Part shown: positions 8,614 to 17,903 of the stretch, in pieces
How positions within the stretch are numbered: position 1 is the stretch's first letter
Layout of the letters: every line of letters starts with the position of its first letter
Source of the DNA: Deltaproteobacteria bacterium HGW-Deltaproteobacteria-4
GTDB taxonomy: Bacteria > Desulfobacterota > Desulfuromonadia > Desulfuromonadales > UBA2197
Assembly (NCBI GenBank): GCA_002841765.1
Contig: PHAV01000009.1
Coordinates: forward strand, 142,969-206,968
Reading direction: 5' to 3'
DNA: 64,000 nucleotides
Notes under the pieces: generated by a model
Database searches by the model: none
What the model was told of the DNA's origin: nothing
The model's input: the letters and a program-made list of their open reading frames with translations, nothing else
Translations under genes and position numbers: made by a program

Positions 8614-11600
8614 TCACAATCCCTCCCCGTTTTTGCCAAGAGCAAGTCCATCTGCTTGCAGTTTATACTTTGCTCGGCCAAAGAGCCGCGACACCATGAC
8701 AAAATAGAAAGGAATAAAGATCAGATCAATAAAGGTGGCCGTGAGCAAACCACCGGTGACCGCCGTGCCGATGGCATTTTGGGCGGCGGCACCGGCGCCG
8801 GTGGTCAATGCCAGGGGCAGAGTACCGAAGAAGAAAGCGAGGGAGGTCATGATCACCGGTCGCAGCCGGATTCTCACCGCCGCCAGGGTGGCATCGACGA
8901 GTTCGTGCCCCTGATGCATCTGTTCCTTGATGAACTGAATGATCAGGATGGCGTTTTTGGTCGACAGACCGACGGTGGTGAGGAGGCCGATCTGTAGATA
9001 GATATCGTTGGGCAGGCCCCGCAGCGTCACCGCGGCAACCGCCCCGACCAGACCAAGGGGGAGCATCAGCAGATTGACAAAGGGGATCGTCCAGCTCTCA
9101 TACAGGGCCGCCACGGCGAGAAAGACTACAAGCAGTGAGATGGCATATAGGGCCGGGGCCTGGGCACCCGCTTTTTTCTCTTCATAGGAGAGGCCGGTCC
9201 ACTCGTAACCGATGCCGGGGGGCAATTGTGCCACCATCTTCTCCATCTCATCCATCGCTTCGCCGGTACTGATCCCCGGTGCCGCCTGGCCCATGATCTC
9301 CACCGAGGGGATGCCGTTATAGCGCTCCAGGCGTGGGGAGCCGTACTGCCAGCGGGCGGTCGAAAAGGCCGAGAAGGGGACCATCTCGCCCTCCTTGTTA
9401 CGGACATGCCATTTGTCGATATCTTCCGGCAGCATCCGGTACTCGGCAGCGGACTGGAGATAGACCCTCTTTACCCGGCCGTTCTGAATAAAGTCATTAA
9501 CATACGAGCCGCCCCAAGCAGTGGCGAGGACGCTGTTGATATCGGCTAGCGGTAAACCCAGAGCACCGGCGCGGACATCGTCGATATCGAGTTTGAATTG
9601 GGGGGAATCTTCCTGGCCGTTGGGGCGCACCGCCACCAGTTTCGGATTTTGCATCGCCATGCCGAGGAGCTGGTTGCGCGCTTCCATCAGCTTGCCGTGG
9701 CCGAGTCCACCCCGATCCTGGAGCTGCAGATCGAAACCGTTGGCCTGCCCGAGCTCCACCACCGCCGGCGGTGAGAAGGCAAAGGCCATCCCGTCACGAA
9801 TTTGTGAAAAGGCGCGCATGGCGCGACCGGCCACGGCCGGAGCCTTCAAATCCGGGGTCGAGCGCTCTTTCCAGTCCTTGAGCCTGACAAAGGCCAGGCC
9901 CATATTCTGGCCGCGACCGGCAAAGCTGAAACCGGCGACAGTAATAAGGGAGTCGATGGTTTTACTTTCATTTTCGAGAAAATGCTTCTCCACCTGCTCA
10001 ATAACCTTGAGGGTTCTTTCCTGGCTGGCACCAGCTGGCAACTGCACCTGACAGACGATGAAGCCTTGATCCTCATCCGGCAAAAAGGCAGTAGGGAGGC
10101 GCAAAAAGAAGAAGACCATCGCCGCGACGATGACGCCGTAGACCACCAGGTAGCGGACCGGTTGGCTGAAAGAGCGGCCAACGATCCTTTCGTACAGCCC
10201 GCGGCTGCGCTCGAAGAGACGATTAAACCGGCGAAAGAAACCCTTGAACCAGCCGTGCTCACCGGGGTGATGCCCCTTTTCCACCGGTTTCAGCAGGGTG
10301 GCGCAAAGGGCCGGAGTCAGGATCATCGCCACCAGCACCGAAAGGATCATGGCGGCGATAATTGTGATGGAGAACTGACGATAGATAACGCCGGTGGAAC
10401 CGCCGAAGAAGGCCATCGGCAAAAAGACCGCCACCAGGACCGTGGCGATCCCCCAGAGGGCGCTGGTAATCTGCCCCATCGACTTGATCGTCGCCTCTTT
10501 CGGGGGTAATCCCTCTTCGGTCATGATCCGCTCGACGTTTTCGACGACGACGATGGCGTCGTCGACGAGGAGGCCGATGACGATGACCAAAGCGAACATG
10601 GTCAGAGTGTTGATCGAAAAGCCGCTGACTGCCAGCACTCCGAGGGTGCCGAGGAGGACAACCGGCACGGCGATCGTCGGGATCAGGGTGGCGCGGATAT
10701 TCTGTAAAAAGAGGAACATGACGAGAAAGACGAGGAGGACCGCTTCAAAGAGGGTGCGCACGACTTCCTGGATGGAGATCTTGACGAAGGGGGTGGTGTC
10801 GTAAGGGTAGACCGGCTTTACGCCGGGGGGGAGATAGTTCGACAATTCCACCATCTTCGCCTTGATACGGTTGCCGGTGTCGAGGGCGTTGGCCCCGGCA
10901 GCGAGACGAATCGCCATGCCGGCCACCGGTTTCCCTTTGTAACGGGCGATGACGTCATAGTTCTCCGTGCCGATCTTGCATTCGGCCACATCCCGCAAGC
11001 GGACGGTCGAGCCGTCACTGTTGGTACGCAACAGGATGGCACCGAACTGCTCCGGCGTTTCCAGCAGGGTACGGGCATTAATTGTAGCGTTAAGCTGCTG
11101 CCCCTGAACGGCCGGGGTTCCGCCGAACTGCCCGGCCGAAACCTGGGCGTTCTGGGCTTGCAGCGCGGCAATAATATCGTTGCTGGTCAGGCGATAGTCG
11201 CGCAGCTTGGCTGGATTCAGCCAGATGCGCATGGCGTTCTGCGAGCCGAAGATCGTCACCTCACCGACCCCTTCGACCCGGCTGACGATATCCTGGATAT
11301 TGGCCACCAGATAGTCAGTCAGACTGAAACGGTCGATGCTGCCGTCTTCCGACACCAGTCCGACGATCATCAGGAAGTTGCGGGTCGATTTGACCACCGA
11401 AATTCCCTGGCGCTGCACCACCTGCGGCAGCAGCGGCGTCGCCAGCTGGAGTTTGTTCTGGACCTGCACCTGGGCGATATTGGGGTCGGTGCCGGCCTTG
11501 AAGGTCAAATTGATCGCCACCGCTCCGGCCGAGTCGCTGGTCGAGGACATGTAGATCAGGTTGTCGATACCGTTGAGCTTTTGCTCAATGACCTGGGTGA

Positions 11601-11781
11601 CGGTATCCTGCACAGTCTGAGCGGAGGCACCGGGATAGACAGCGTTGATGGTGATCTGCGGCGGTGCAATCGGCGGATACTGGGAGACCGGCAGGTTCTT
11701 GATCGCCAACAGACCGGCGAGCATCACCAGAATAGCGATGACCCAGGCAAAGATCGGACGATTGATAAAAAAACGGGGCAT
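8614..11781 (-). CDS. RND multidrug efflux permease, AcrB/MexB (HAE1) family
   Basis: A 1055-residue inner-membrane proton-driven drug exporter. It opens [23 protein letters not shown], the HAE1 hallmark (positions 11781-11713), and has the expected 12 membrane helices and two large periplasmic loops. The proton-relay pair is present as [13 protein letters not shown] in helix 4, and the length is that of AcrB. It pairs with the adaptor gene upstream (75-base gap) and the outer-membrane factor downstream (adjacent). Expression is probably controlled by the TetR repressor at the head of the cluster. Likely substrates are hydrophobic drugs, solvents or detergents, but specificity cannot be read from the sequence. 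Confidence 0.95.
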   Translation of the reverse strand: MPRFFINRPIFAWVIAILVMLAGLLAIKNLPVSQYPPIAPPQITINAVYPGASAQTVQDTVTQVIEQKLNGIDNLIYMSSTSDSAGAVAINLTFKAGTDPNIAQVQVQNKLQLATPLLPQVVQRQGISVVKSTRNFLMIVGLVSEDGSIDRFSLTDYLVANIQDIVSRVEGVGEVTIFGSQNAMRIWLNPAKLRDYRLTSNDIIAALQAQNAQVSAGQFGGTPAVQGQQLNATINARTLLETPEQFGAILLRTNSDGSTVRLRDVAECKIGTENYDVIARYKGKPVAGMAIRLAAGANALDTGNRIKAKMVELSNYLPPGVKPVYPYDTTPFVKISIQEVVRTLFEAVLLVFLVMFLFLQNIRATLIPTIAVPVVLLGTLGVLAVSGFSINTLTMFALVIVIGLLVDDAIVVVENVERIMTEEGLPPKEATIKSMGQITSALWGIATVLVAVFLPMAFFGGSTGVIYRQFSITIIAAMILSVLVAMILTPALCATLLKPVEKGHHPGEHGWFKGFFRRFNRLFERSRGLYERIVGRSFSQPVRYLVVYGVIVAAMVFFFLRLPTAFLPDEDQGFIVCQVQLPAGASQERTLKVIEQVEKHFLENESKTIDSLITVAGFSFAGRGQNMGLAFVRLKDWKERSTPDLKAPAVAGRAMRAFSQIRDGMAFAFSPPAVVELGQANGFDLQLQDRGGLGHGKLMEARNQLLGMAMQNPKLVAVRPNGQEDSPQFKLDIDDVRAGALGLPLADINSVLATAWGGSYVNDFIQNGRVKRVYLQSAAEYRMLPEDIDKWHVRNKEGEMVPFSAFSTARWQYGSPRLERYNGIPSVEIMGQAAPGISTGEAMDEMEKMVAQLPPGIGYEWTGLSYEEKKAGAQAPALYAISLLVVFLAVAALYESWTIPFVNLLMLPLGLVGAVAAVTLRGLPNDIYLQIGLLTTVGLSTKNAILIIQFIKEQMHQGHELVDATLAAVRIRLRPVIMTSLAFFFGTLPLALTTGAGAAAQNAIGTAVTGGLLTATFIDLIFIPFYFVMVSRLFGRAKYKLQADGLALGKNGEGL

Positions 11782-11856
11782 GGAGTGAACTCCTTAAAGT
11801 CATTTTACAAGTCCCCTCTCCTTTAGGCCCTGTGGGTCCTGAGGGAGAAGGGCAGC

Positions 11857-13026
11857 CTATTTCTTTTCCTCTGCTGCCGCCGGCGCACCAAAAGGCACTG
11901 TCTTGACCACCGTGCCGGGCCGCGCCCGCTGGATACCTTCGAGGATCACCCGGTCACCGGGGTTGAGCCCCTCTTCGACCAGCCAGTTATCATCGACCGT
12001 GCGCAGGACCTTGATGGTGCGCGCCTCGACCTTCTCCTCGGCCCCGACAACAAAGACCATCGGCTTACCAACCGGGCTGCGGGTGACTGCGCGTTGCGGC
12101 ACCAACAGGGCCTGGGCGTTGTTCCCTTCTTCGAGAACAGCGCGCACGAACATCCCCGGCAGCAGGAGTTGCTCGGGATTCGGGAAGAGGGTGCGCAGGG
12201 TTACGGAACCGGTCCCCGGATCGACACTGACCTCGGAGAATTTCAATGTCCCGGCTAAAGGATAAGGAGTGCCGTCTTCCAGAACCAGCTTGACCCGGGC
12301 GGCACCGGCCGCATCGGTCTGCAAGGTTTTGGCGGCGAGTTGACGCTTGAGTTGCAGGATCTCGCTGCTGGAGCGGCTAACATCGACAAAGATCGGATCG
12401 AGTTGCTGAATCGTCGCCAGCGCCGCGTCCTGATTGGCGGTGACCAAAGCGCCGGCGGTCACACTGGAGCGGCCGATGCGGCCGGAAATCGGTGCGGCGA
12501 TGCTGGTGTATTGCATATTGATCCGAGCATTCTCCACCGCAGCCCGGGCCGCGGCGACTTCGGCCTCCGCCTGCTTGACTGCAGCCTGGGCATCGTCATG
12601 GTCCTGCTGACTGATCGCCCTGCTCTCCAGCAGTTCCTGATAGCGTCCGGCCCGAAGTTGCGCCGGCAGCAGATTTGCTTCGGCCCGCGCCAACATCGCC
12701 CGGGCGCTGGCCAGTGCCGCCTGGTAACTCGCCGGATCGATCTGGAAAAGGACTTGACCGGCCTTGACCTCAGCGCCTTCGGTAAAGAGTCGTTTCTGAA
12801 TAATCCCGGCAACCTGCGGCCGCACTTCGGCCACCTGCCATGGGGAGGTCCGACCGGAAAGTTCGGTTGTCAACGTTACCGACTGGGGTTGCACGGTCAG
12901 CACCGCCACTTCCGGCGGCCCGGCCGGCGGAGTCGGCGCTTTTTTCTTGTCGCAGCCACCCAGCAGCAAGCTGAGGGCGAGAATTCCAACCGAGACAAAG
13001 ATTGTAGCTCTGGACATGCTTTGCAT
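11857..13026 (-). CDS. RND efflux periplasmic adaptor lipoprotein, AcrA/MexA family
   Basis: A 389-residue membrane-fusion protein linking the RND pump to the outer-membrane factor. Lipobox LLLGGC lies at about residues 20-25, followed by the barrel-sandwich/lipoyl opening PQVAGIIQKRLFTEGAEVKAGQVLFQID, a coiled-coil hairpin (about 100-175), the returning lipoyl half (INMQYTSIAAPISGRIG) and a beta-barrel domain. The start at 13026 is chosen for the GAGGT ribosome site 5 to 8 bases upstream; a second ATG three codons later is possible. An 18-bp palindrome matching the one in front of tetR lies 22 bases upstream, so the adaptor-pump-OMF genes appear directly repressible as well as co-transcribed with tetR. 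Confidence 0.93.
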   Translation of the reverse strand: MQSMSRATIFVSVGILALSLLLGGCDKKKAPTPPAGPPEVAVLTVQPQSVTLTTELSGRTSPWQVAEVRPQVAGIIQKRLFTEGAEVKAGQVLFQIDPASYQAALASARAMLARAEANLLPAQLRAGRYQELLESRAISQQDHDDAQAAVKQAEAEVAAARAAVENARINMQYTSIAAPISGRIGRSSVTAGALVTANQDAALATIQQLDPIFVDVSRSSSEILQLKRQLAAKTLQTDAAGAARVKLVLEDGTPYPLAGTLKFSEVSVDPGTGSVTLRTLFPNPEQLLLPGMFVRAVLEEGNNAQALLVPQRAVTRSPVGKPMVFVVGAEEKVEARTIKVLRTVDDNWLVEEGLNPGDRVILEGIQRARPGTVVKTVPFGAPAAAEEKK

Positions 13027-13047
13027 AGTCACCTCTATTTTTTGAGT

Positions 13048-13065
13048 AGAATGAATGTTCATTCT
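13048..13065. promoter_or_regulatory. TetR-type operator upstream of the adaptor gene
   Basis: AGAATGAATGTTCATTCT is a perfect palindrome of 8-bp half-sites with a 2-bp centre. An almost identical site (17 of 18 bases) lies in front of tetR at 13691-13708. Two matching palindromes flanking a tetR gene in a pump operon are the expected operators for that repressor. Confidence 0.8.
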
Positions 13066-13092
13066 TTAGTAATTGAATCCAGAAAGGACCCT

Positions 13093-13668
13093 TTAACGCT
13101 TTACGCCATCCCAGCAAGCCTCAATCGTCCGCAGGATGAGGTCATCATCGAGGACGATAAAATTCAGAATGTGGTCGCGGGCGACAGCGAGGAGGGGACC
13201 GAAGGTCAAGGCAAAGAGAATAGCGAGGGGGAAGTCCTTGACCACTTGTTGCGCCACTCCTTCCTCGAAAAGTTCGCGGTACATATCCCGGTCTTCCTTT
13301 TTACCCAGCATCCGGTCGCGACGGTAGATCACTCCGTAGGGGGAATTATGGAACTGTTCGAGATAACGGAAATCGAGGGGATTGGCGATGCAGTAACCAA
13401 GAACGGCGGCGCCGAGATAAAGAAAGCGCTCACGGATCGGTTTCTCCGGATCATAGCCCACCAGCAGCGCCGCGTAGATCCTTTCTTCCAGTTCTCGGTA
13501 GAGTTCGGCAATGAGCACATCTTTGTTCTCGAAATAGCGGTAGATTGTCCCCGCCCCGACCCCGGCTTTTTCGGCAATCATCGCCATCGGCGCATCGTGA
13601 AAACCTTGTTCGGCGATAATCTCCAAGGCAGCACGAACGATCTCGTCACGCTTCTCCGCTTTTGACAT
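13093..13668 (-). CDS. TetR/AcrR-family repressor of the RND pump
   Basis: A 191-residue TetR-family regulator. The N-terminal helix-turn-helix is textbook (IAEKAGVGAGTIYRYFENKDVLIAELY, split here as IAEKAGVGAGTIYRYF and ENKDVL). The C-terminal ligand-binding region (about 60-190) is aromatic-rich, compatible with hydrophobic ligands. The ATG at 13668 has AGAGGAG just upstream; a TTG seven codons earlier lacks a site. It heads the tetR-adaptor-RND-OMF operon. A promoter with -10 overlapped or followed by an operator lies directly upstream, and a second operator sits between it and the adaptor gene, so it should repress both itself and the pump, with release by pump substrates. Confidence 0.9.
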   Translation of the reverse strand: MSKAEKRDEIVRAALEIIAEQGFHDAPMAMIAEKAGVGAGTIYRYFENKDVLIAELYRELEERIYAALLVGYDPEKPIRERFLYLGAAVLGYCIANPLDFRYLEQFHNSPYGVIYRRDRMLGKKEDRDMYRELFEEGVAQQVVKDFPLAILFALTFGPLLAVARDHILNFIVLDDDLILRTIEACWDGVKR

Positions 13669-13690
13669 CTTGCTCCTCTTTTTCGCCAAC

Positions 13691-13708
13691 AGAATGAATG
13701 TTCATTCC
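13691..13708. promoter_or_regulatory. TetR-type operator upstream of tetR
   Basis: AGAATGAATGTTCATTCC on the plus strand, the same palindrome as at 13048-13065 with one end base changed. It begins two bases downstream of the -10 hexamer of the tetR promoter, so a bound repressor would cover the transcription start. Confidence 0.82.
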
Positions 13709-13710
13709 GC

Positions 13711-13739
13711 TATATACTCCCCAGTAAAATTCTTGTCCA
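13711..13739 (-). promoter_or_regulatory. Sigma70-type promoter of the tetR-efflux operon
   Basis: Read on the minus strand: -35 TGGACA (13739-13734), 17-bp spacer, -10 TATATA (13716-13711). Both hexamers are one or two bases from consensus with ideal spacing, and the operator lies immediately downstream. Confidence 0.7.
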
Positions 13740-13777
13740 GAGTTTTTTTCAAGCCCCCTTTCGGGTGAGGGGGAATT

Positions 13778-14944
13778 TTACTCCTGCCGCAACGCCTCGA
13801 CAATCGTCATCCGCGCCGCCCGTACCGCCGGCAGGATACCGCCGAGCAGGCCCATGACCAGGGCAAAGAGCAATGATTGCAAGGCGATCGCCGGGGTGAG
13901 GATAAAGCCGAAGGAGAATTCGGAGAAGGTCTGCCAGTTGAGGGTGTTGATGGTGAGAAACTGCAGCAGGCTGGCGCCGCCGACCCCGCCCAGGCCGCCG
14001 ACGCCACCGAGGAGGAGGGCTTCGGCCATAAAGGCGATGAGGATCTCCGGACGGGTGAAGCCGAGGGCGCGCAGGGTGCCGATCTCGCTGGTGCGGTTGG
14101 CCACCGCCGCGTACATGGTGATCATTGCGCCGATGATCGCCCCGAGGGAAAAGACCACCGTCAGGGTCAGGCCGAGGATGCGGAGAAATTTGGCCATCGC
14201 CTCGGATTGATCGGCGTAGTAGCGGGTTTCGCGCCGCGCTTCCAGGGTCAAGCGCGGATCGCTCTCCAGTTCCGTCTTCAAATTGGGAAAGTGTCCGGCC
14301 TCGCGCAGGCGGAAGGTCAGCGACGAATAGACCGGCCGGCGGAAGGCGGCCATCAACTGATCGGCATCACCCCAGAGCTCGGAGTTGAAGGCGGTGGTGC
14401 CGGCATCGAAGACCCCCACCACCTGCCAGTCACGCAGCGCGAAGCGCACGGTTTCACCGAGGCCGCCGCCCTGAAAGCGTCGGGCGATACTGGCCCCGGC
14501 CACAACCTCGCTCGAGCCGGGCTGCGGCAGGCGACCGGCGATCAACCGGACCTGCGGTCGCAACTGGAGAGCAACGTCATTGGTGCCGCGCACCACGATG
14601 TTGGCCGGCTGACCGCTGTCACGACGCAGCAGGTTGATGATCACCACCAGCTCCTTGACCAACAACGGCGCGCCATCCGCCCCGATCGCCACCTCCGGCC
14701 GGCTTTCGACAATCGCCGCCTGCCCCCGTTCCACCGCGCTCTGCACCTCGGAATTGGCACTGGTACGGGTGATGATGACATTGTCATAAGAACCGGTTGC
14801 AACCAGGGTGCGGTTCAACCCTTCGCCGAGCATCAGAGTGGCAGCAAAGACAAAGACGACCAGCGCCATCCCGGCGGCAGTGAGGATCGTGGTCAGGCGC
14901 CGCGTCCAGAGATTGCGCAACGAATAGGCAAAGGGTACAGGCAT
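13778..14944 (-). CDS. ABC transporter permease, FtsX/MacB-like (second of pair)
   Basis: A 388-residue permease with the FtsX/MacB layout: one N-terminal helix (about 15-40; LTTILTAAGMALVVFVFAATLM), a large periplasmic MacB-type core (about 45-250), then three C-terminal helices (about 255-285, 305-335, 350-378). The segment RTSEIGTLRALGFTRPEIL is the coupling region typical of the family. Its start overlaps the stop of the preceding permease gene by one base (TGATG). With the other permease, the ATPase and the adaptor it forms a DevBCA/MacAB-like exporter with two distinct half-permeases. The substrate is unknown; lipids, glycolipids, peptides or drugs are usual for this class. Confidence 0.85.
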   Translation of the reverse strand: MPVPFAYSLRNLWTRRLTTILTAAGMALVVFVFAATLMLGEGLNRTLVATGSYDNVIITRTSANSEVQSAVERGQAAIVESRPEVAIGADGAPLLVKELVVIINLLRRDSGQPANIVVRGTNDVALQLRPQVRLIAGRLPQPGSSEVVAGASIARRFQGGGLGETVRFALRDWQVVGVFDAGTTAFNSELWGDADQLMAAFRRPVYSSLTFRLREAGHFPNLKTELESDPRLTLEARRETRYYADQSEAMAKFLRILGLTLTVVFSLGAIIGAMITMYAAVANRTSEIGTLRALGFTRPEILIAFMAEALLLGGVGGLGGVGGASLLQFLTINTLNWQTFSEFSFGFILTPAIALQSLLFALVMGLLGGILPAVRAARMTIVEALRQE

Positions 14945-16101
14945 CAGCCGACCCTCCGCAAGCCCTCGGCGATGCGGACCGTCGCCCCGCGCCAGGTCGG
15001 GAGGATCGCCGCGGCCACGCCAATACCGAGGCTGGCAAGGGCTTCATAGATCAGGGTTTTCGGGGTGACCGAGAAGAAGGGGAAGTAATCACTGAGCGCG
15101 GTCTCGATCATCTGTGCCGCCGGAAAAGTCAGGACGATGCCGATGGCGCCGCCCAAAAGGGAGATGGCGACCGATTCGCCGCAGATGATCCCGGCAATGT
15201 GACCGGGGCCGAAACCGATGGTCTTGAGGGTGGCATACTCGGCAGTCCGCTCGCGAGCGGTCATCGCCATGGTATTGGCGGCGACGACCATGATAATGGC
15301 GATCACCACATAAGAGACGATCTCGATAACGATGAGGATCGCTTCGGTCATGGCGAGGAAGTTGAGATGAAAAGCTTCTTCGGTTTCGGTGATGGTCTCG
15401 GCCAGAGAGTTTTTGAAGCTACGGTCAATGGTCTCGGCGACCGTCGCCGCCACCTCGGGACGGCTCACCCCGACCATGAAGAAGCCGGTCTGATCCGCCT
15501 GTTCCGGCGCTGTAACCCGTAACTTTTCGTTGAAATAATCCCAGTGAAAGATGAAGCCGCGCTCGTCGACGGTCTTGTCCTTGCCACGATAGATTGCCTG
15601 CAGGATGAATTCCCAATCGCCGGGATAGATAGTGCCGCGCAGAACGATAGGATCGCCGAGCTTCCAGCCGAAACGGTTGGCGAGACTGGCGCCGACCATG
15701 CACCCTTTGCGATCACGAAAAAAGGCGTCGCGTTGCGGTGGCGGGACGATCATTTCCGGATAAAGGGCAAGGTAGTTGCGCGGCTCCACCGCGTAGCTGG
15801 CAAAGAAGTTTTTTTCATCGATATAGATGCCGCCGAACCAGACCCCGTGAGCAACGCGGCTGACATTGGGGAGCTGACGGATCCGTTCGAGGTAGGCGAT
15901 CGGTAGGGGGAAGATCAGCGAGGTGGCGTTACGGGTCACCAGCCGGGTCGGCGAGGCATGCTTCATCCCCTCTTCCCAAAGTCCGGTGAGGGTCCGCAAC
16001 ATGCCGAAAGCGAGGATGGCAATAGCGACCCCGACAACGGTGAGGAGGGAGCGCAAACGGTGGCGAAAGACGTTGCGCAGGATAAACTTAAGGATGAACA
16101 T
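14944..16101 (-). CDS. ABC transporter permease, FtsX/MacB-like (first of pair)
   Basis: A 385-residue FtsX-family permease, partner of the downstream permease. It has the N-terminal helix (about 12-32; LLTVVGVAIAILAFGM), a periplasmic core (about 40-255) and three C-terminal helices (about 260-290, 310-335, 345-370). The coupling motif RTAEYATLKTIGFGPGHIAG precedes the second C-terminal helix. It follows the ATPase gene by 9 bases. The two permeases share only general family likeness, so they probably form a heterodimer. Confidence 0.85.
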   Translation of the reverse strand: MFILKFILRNVFRHRLRSLLTVVGVAIAILAFGMLRTLTGLWEEGMKHASPTRLVTRNATSLIFPLPIAYLERIRQLPNVSRVAHGVWFGGIYIDEKNFFASYAVEPRNYLALYPEMIVPPPQRDAFFRDRKGCMVGASLANRFGWKLGDPIVLRGTIYPGDWEFILQAIYRGKDKTVDERGFIFHWDYFNEKLRVTAPEQADQTGFFMVGVSRPEVAATVAETIDRSFKNSLAETITETEEAFHLNFLAMTEAILIVIEIVSYVVIAIIMVVAANTMAMTARERTAEYATLKTIGFGPGHIAGIICGESVAISLLGGAIGIVLTFPAAQMIETALSDYFPFFSVTPKTLIYEALASLGIGVAAAILPTWRGATVRIAEGLRRVG

Positions 16102-16110
16102 CGGTCCGGC

Positions 16111-16791
16111 TCACAACAGCACCCCCTTTTCCAGCTGTCGCACCACATGCGCCTTCTCGGCAGCGCGGGGATCGTGGGTGACCATGATCACCGTCTTGCC
16201 GAAATCGTGCACCAGCTTCTCCAGCAGCTCCAGCACCTCTTCGGCAGAGTGGCGGTCGAGGTCGCCGGTCGGCTCGTCGGCAACGATAATCGTCGGATCG
16301 GCGACGAGAGCCCGGGCAATGGCGACGCGCTGCTGCTGGCCGCCGGAGAGTTGGCCGGGGTAGTGATTGGCGCGATCGGCCAGGCCGACGAGACCAAGGA
16401 CGAGATCAACATGATCGTGGCGTTGCTGTCGGGGGAGATCGGTGAGGAGGAGAGGGAGCTCGACATTTTCAAAGGCGGTGAGAACAGGGATGAGATTATA
16501 GAACTGGAAGATAAAACCGATGTGGCCGGCGCGCCAGCGTGCCAGCTCCCGTTCCGAGAGGGGACGGATATCGATGCCGCCGACTTCAAGGCGGCCGGAA
16601 TCGGCGGAGTCGATGCCGGCGATGAGATTGAGCAGGGTGCTCTTCCCTGAGCCCGATGGCCCCATCAGGGCGAGGAATTCCCCGGCCGGGATGTCAAGGG
16701 AGAGGTTCTCCAGGACGGGGATAATCTGGTCGCCGCGCCGATAGGCCTTGGAGAGGTCGCGAATCAGTACCAAAGGTGGAGTGGGGTTCAC
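16111..16791 (-). CDS. ABC transporter ATP-binding protein, MacB/LolD type
   Basis: A 226-residue ATPase that powers the adjacent FtsX-type permease pair by mechanotransmission. Walker A is GPSGSGKST, the signature is LSGGQQQR, Walker B is IIVADEPTGDLD and the switch histidine is MVTHD. All are intact, and the AFENVELPLLL stretch is typical of MacB/LolD/FtsE ATPases. The length is standard. Its start overlaps the end of the adaptor gene by four bases (ATGA), so translation is coupled. Confidence 0.93.
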   Translation of the reverse strand: MNPTPPLVLIRDLSKAYRRGDQIIPVLENLSLDIPAGEFLALMGPSGSGKSTLLNLIAGIDSADSGRLEVGGIDIRPLSERELARWRAGHIGFIFQFYNLIPVLTAFENVELPLLLTDLPRQQRHDHVDLVLGLVGLADRANHYPGQLSGGQQQRVAIARALVADPTIIVADEPTGDLDRHSAEEVLELLEKLVHDFGKTVIMVTHDPRAAEKAHVVRQLEKGVLL

Positions 16792-17882
16792 GGCTGCACC
16801 TGCGTCACCCGCCGGCCGTCGCGCATCTTCCCCAGCGGGCGCAGCACCACCTTCTCGCCGGCAACGATTCCGGATTGGACTTCAAGCTGATCGCCAAGGG
16901 TCGGGCCGAGGACGACAGGAACCGCCCGCACCCGCGTGCCGTCGAGGCGATAAACGATCTTGCGCCCGCCGTCGTCCTGTACGGCCGCCGGCGGGAGGAC
17001 CAGCTTCGGAGTTTCTTCGGCACTTGTCAGCGGCCGGTCAAGGATCGCCACCCGCGCACTCATCTCCGGCAAAACGCGGGGGTCGAGTTCGGCAAAGCGC
17101 ACCTTGACCATCACCGTCGCCTTGCTGCGATCGGCGGTCGGGACGATCGTCACCAGTTCGCCGCGAAAACGCTGGTCCGGGATGGCATCGAGAATGATTT
17201 CACAGGGCTGGCCGGGACGGATACGACTGATATTGGCCTCGGAGACGTCGGCTTCGATCTGCAGGGAGGAAAGGTCGGCGATGGTCACCACCGCCGACTT
17301 GGCATTCGCCGCCGCCCCGAGCGGGGTGACGATGTCGCCGATATCAGCGTTTTTGGTCAAAACCACGGCATCGAAGGGGGCACGGATGCGGGTATTGTCG
17401 AGGGCGACCTCGGCACCGCGCACCCCGGCGGCAGCGACGGCGATATTCGCCGTCGCTGCCTGCACCGCGGCCCGGCTCCGCTCCAGCCGGGTCAGTGTCG
17501 CGTCCGCCTCCGCCTGGGCAACAAAACCCTGCACCAGGAGGTCGCGCATCCGCTGATCACTCCGCTGCGCATCGCGCAGCTCTGCCTCGGCTTCAACCTT
17601 CGCCGCCTGCGCCGCTGCAAAGCTGGCCCGGGCCTGTTCCAGAGCGGCAGCGATTTCCCGGTCTTCAAGGCGCGCCAGGATCTGTCCGGTCGTCACTCGG
17701 CTCCCTTCTTCGACACCAAGCCAGACGAGACGACCAGTACTCTGCGCCGCCACCGCTGCCTTGCGTTGCGCCACCACATAACCGCTGGCGTTGAGGAGGG
17801 TCAAGGTCTGGGAGGGATGGAGGAGGGAGACCGTCGCGGTTTCTGTCTCGATTTTCAATCCACTCAGATCGTTATTCGCCAT
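16788..17882 (-). CDS. ABC exporter periplasmic adaptor (MacA/DevB-like) lacking its membrane anchor
   Basis: A 364-residue membrane-fusion protein. After MANNDLSGLKIET the sequence jumps directly to ETATVSLLHPSQTLTLL, and then runs normally: lipoyl half (YVVAQRKAAVAAQSTGRLVW), coiled-coil hairpin (about 85-150), returning lipoyl half, beta-barrel and C-terminal domain. Members of this family normally have a basic stretch and a transmembrane anchor between the first dozen residues and the ETATVSL-like strand; none is visible here. An in-frame TAG lies 18 bases upstream of the ATG, so no longer start exists. A partial second copy at 26.8-26.96 kb keeps some of the missing basic region, which suggests an internal deletion here. 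As read, the protein would not be exported. Alternatively this is a sequencing or assembly deletion. Confidence 0.8.
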   Translation of the reverse strand: MANNDLSGLKIETETATVSLLHPSQTLTLLNASGYVVAQRKAAVAAQSTGRLVWLGVEEGSRVTTGQILARLEDREIAAALEQARASFAAAQAAKVEAEAELRDAQRSDQRMRDLLVQGFVAQAEADATLTRLERSRAAVQAATANIAVAAAGVRGAEVALDNTRIRAPFDAVVLTKNADIGDIVTPLGAAANAKSAVVTIADLSSLQIEADVSEANISRIRPGQPCEIILDAIPDQRFRGELVTIVPTADRSKATVMVKVRFAELDPRVLPEMSARVAILDRPLTSAEETPKLVLPPAAVQDDGGRKIVYRLDGTRVRAVPVVLGPTLGDQLEVQSGIVAGEKVVLRPLGKMRDGRRVTQVQP

Positions 17883-17887
17883 GGGTC
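17746..17887. repeat. Direct repeat, copy 1: start of the ABC adaptor gene
   Basis: Positions 17746-17844 (99 bp) and 17845-17887 (43 bp) are identical to 26765-26863 and 26920-26962 respectively, in the same orientation. In the other copy the two blocks are separated by 56 extra bases. The repeats bracket the signalling block. Confidence 0.95.
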
Positions 17888-17903
17888 CATTCCTTCCCTA
17901 AAG

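Noticed and set aside
11782..11856. Partial inverted repeat between adaptor and RND genes as a terminator
   Set aside because: The CTCTCCTTTAGGCC/GGTCCTGAGGGAGA pairing is imperfect, lacks a T-run and lies inside an operon; perhaps a decayed repeat unit.
13745..13772. Hairpin CCCCCTT/GAGGGGG after the FtsX permease gene as terminator
   Set aside because: The stem is short with a G-T pair and no T-run follows in the direction of the permease gene; too weak to call.
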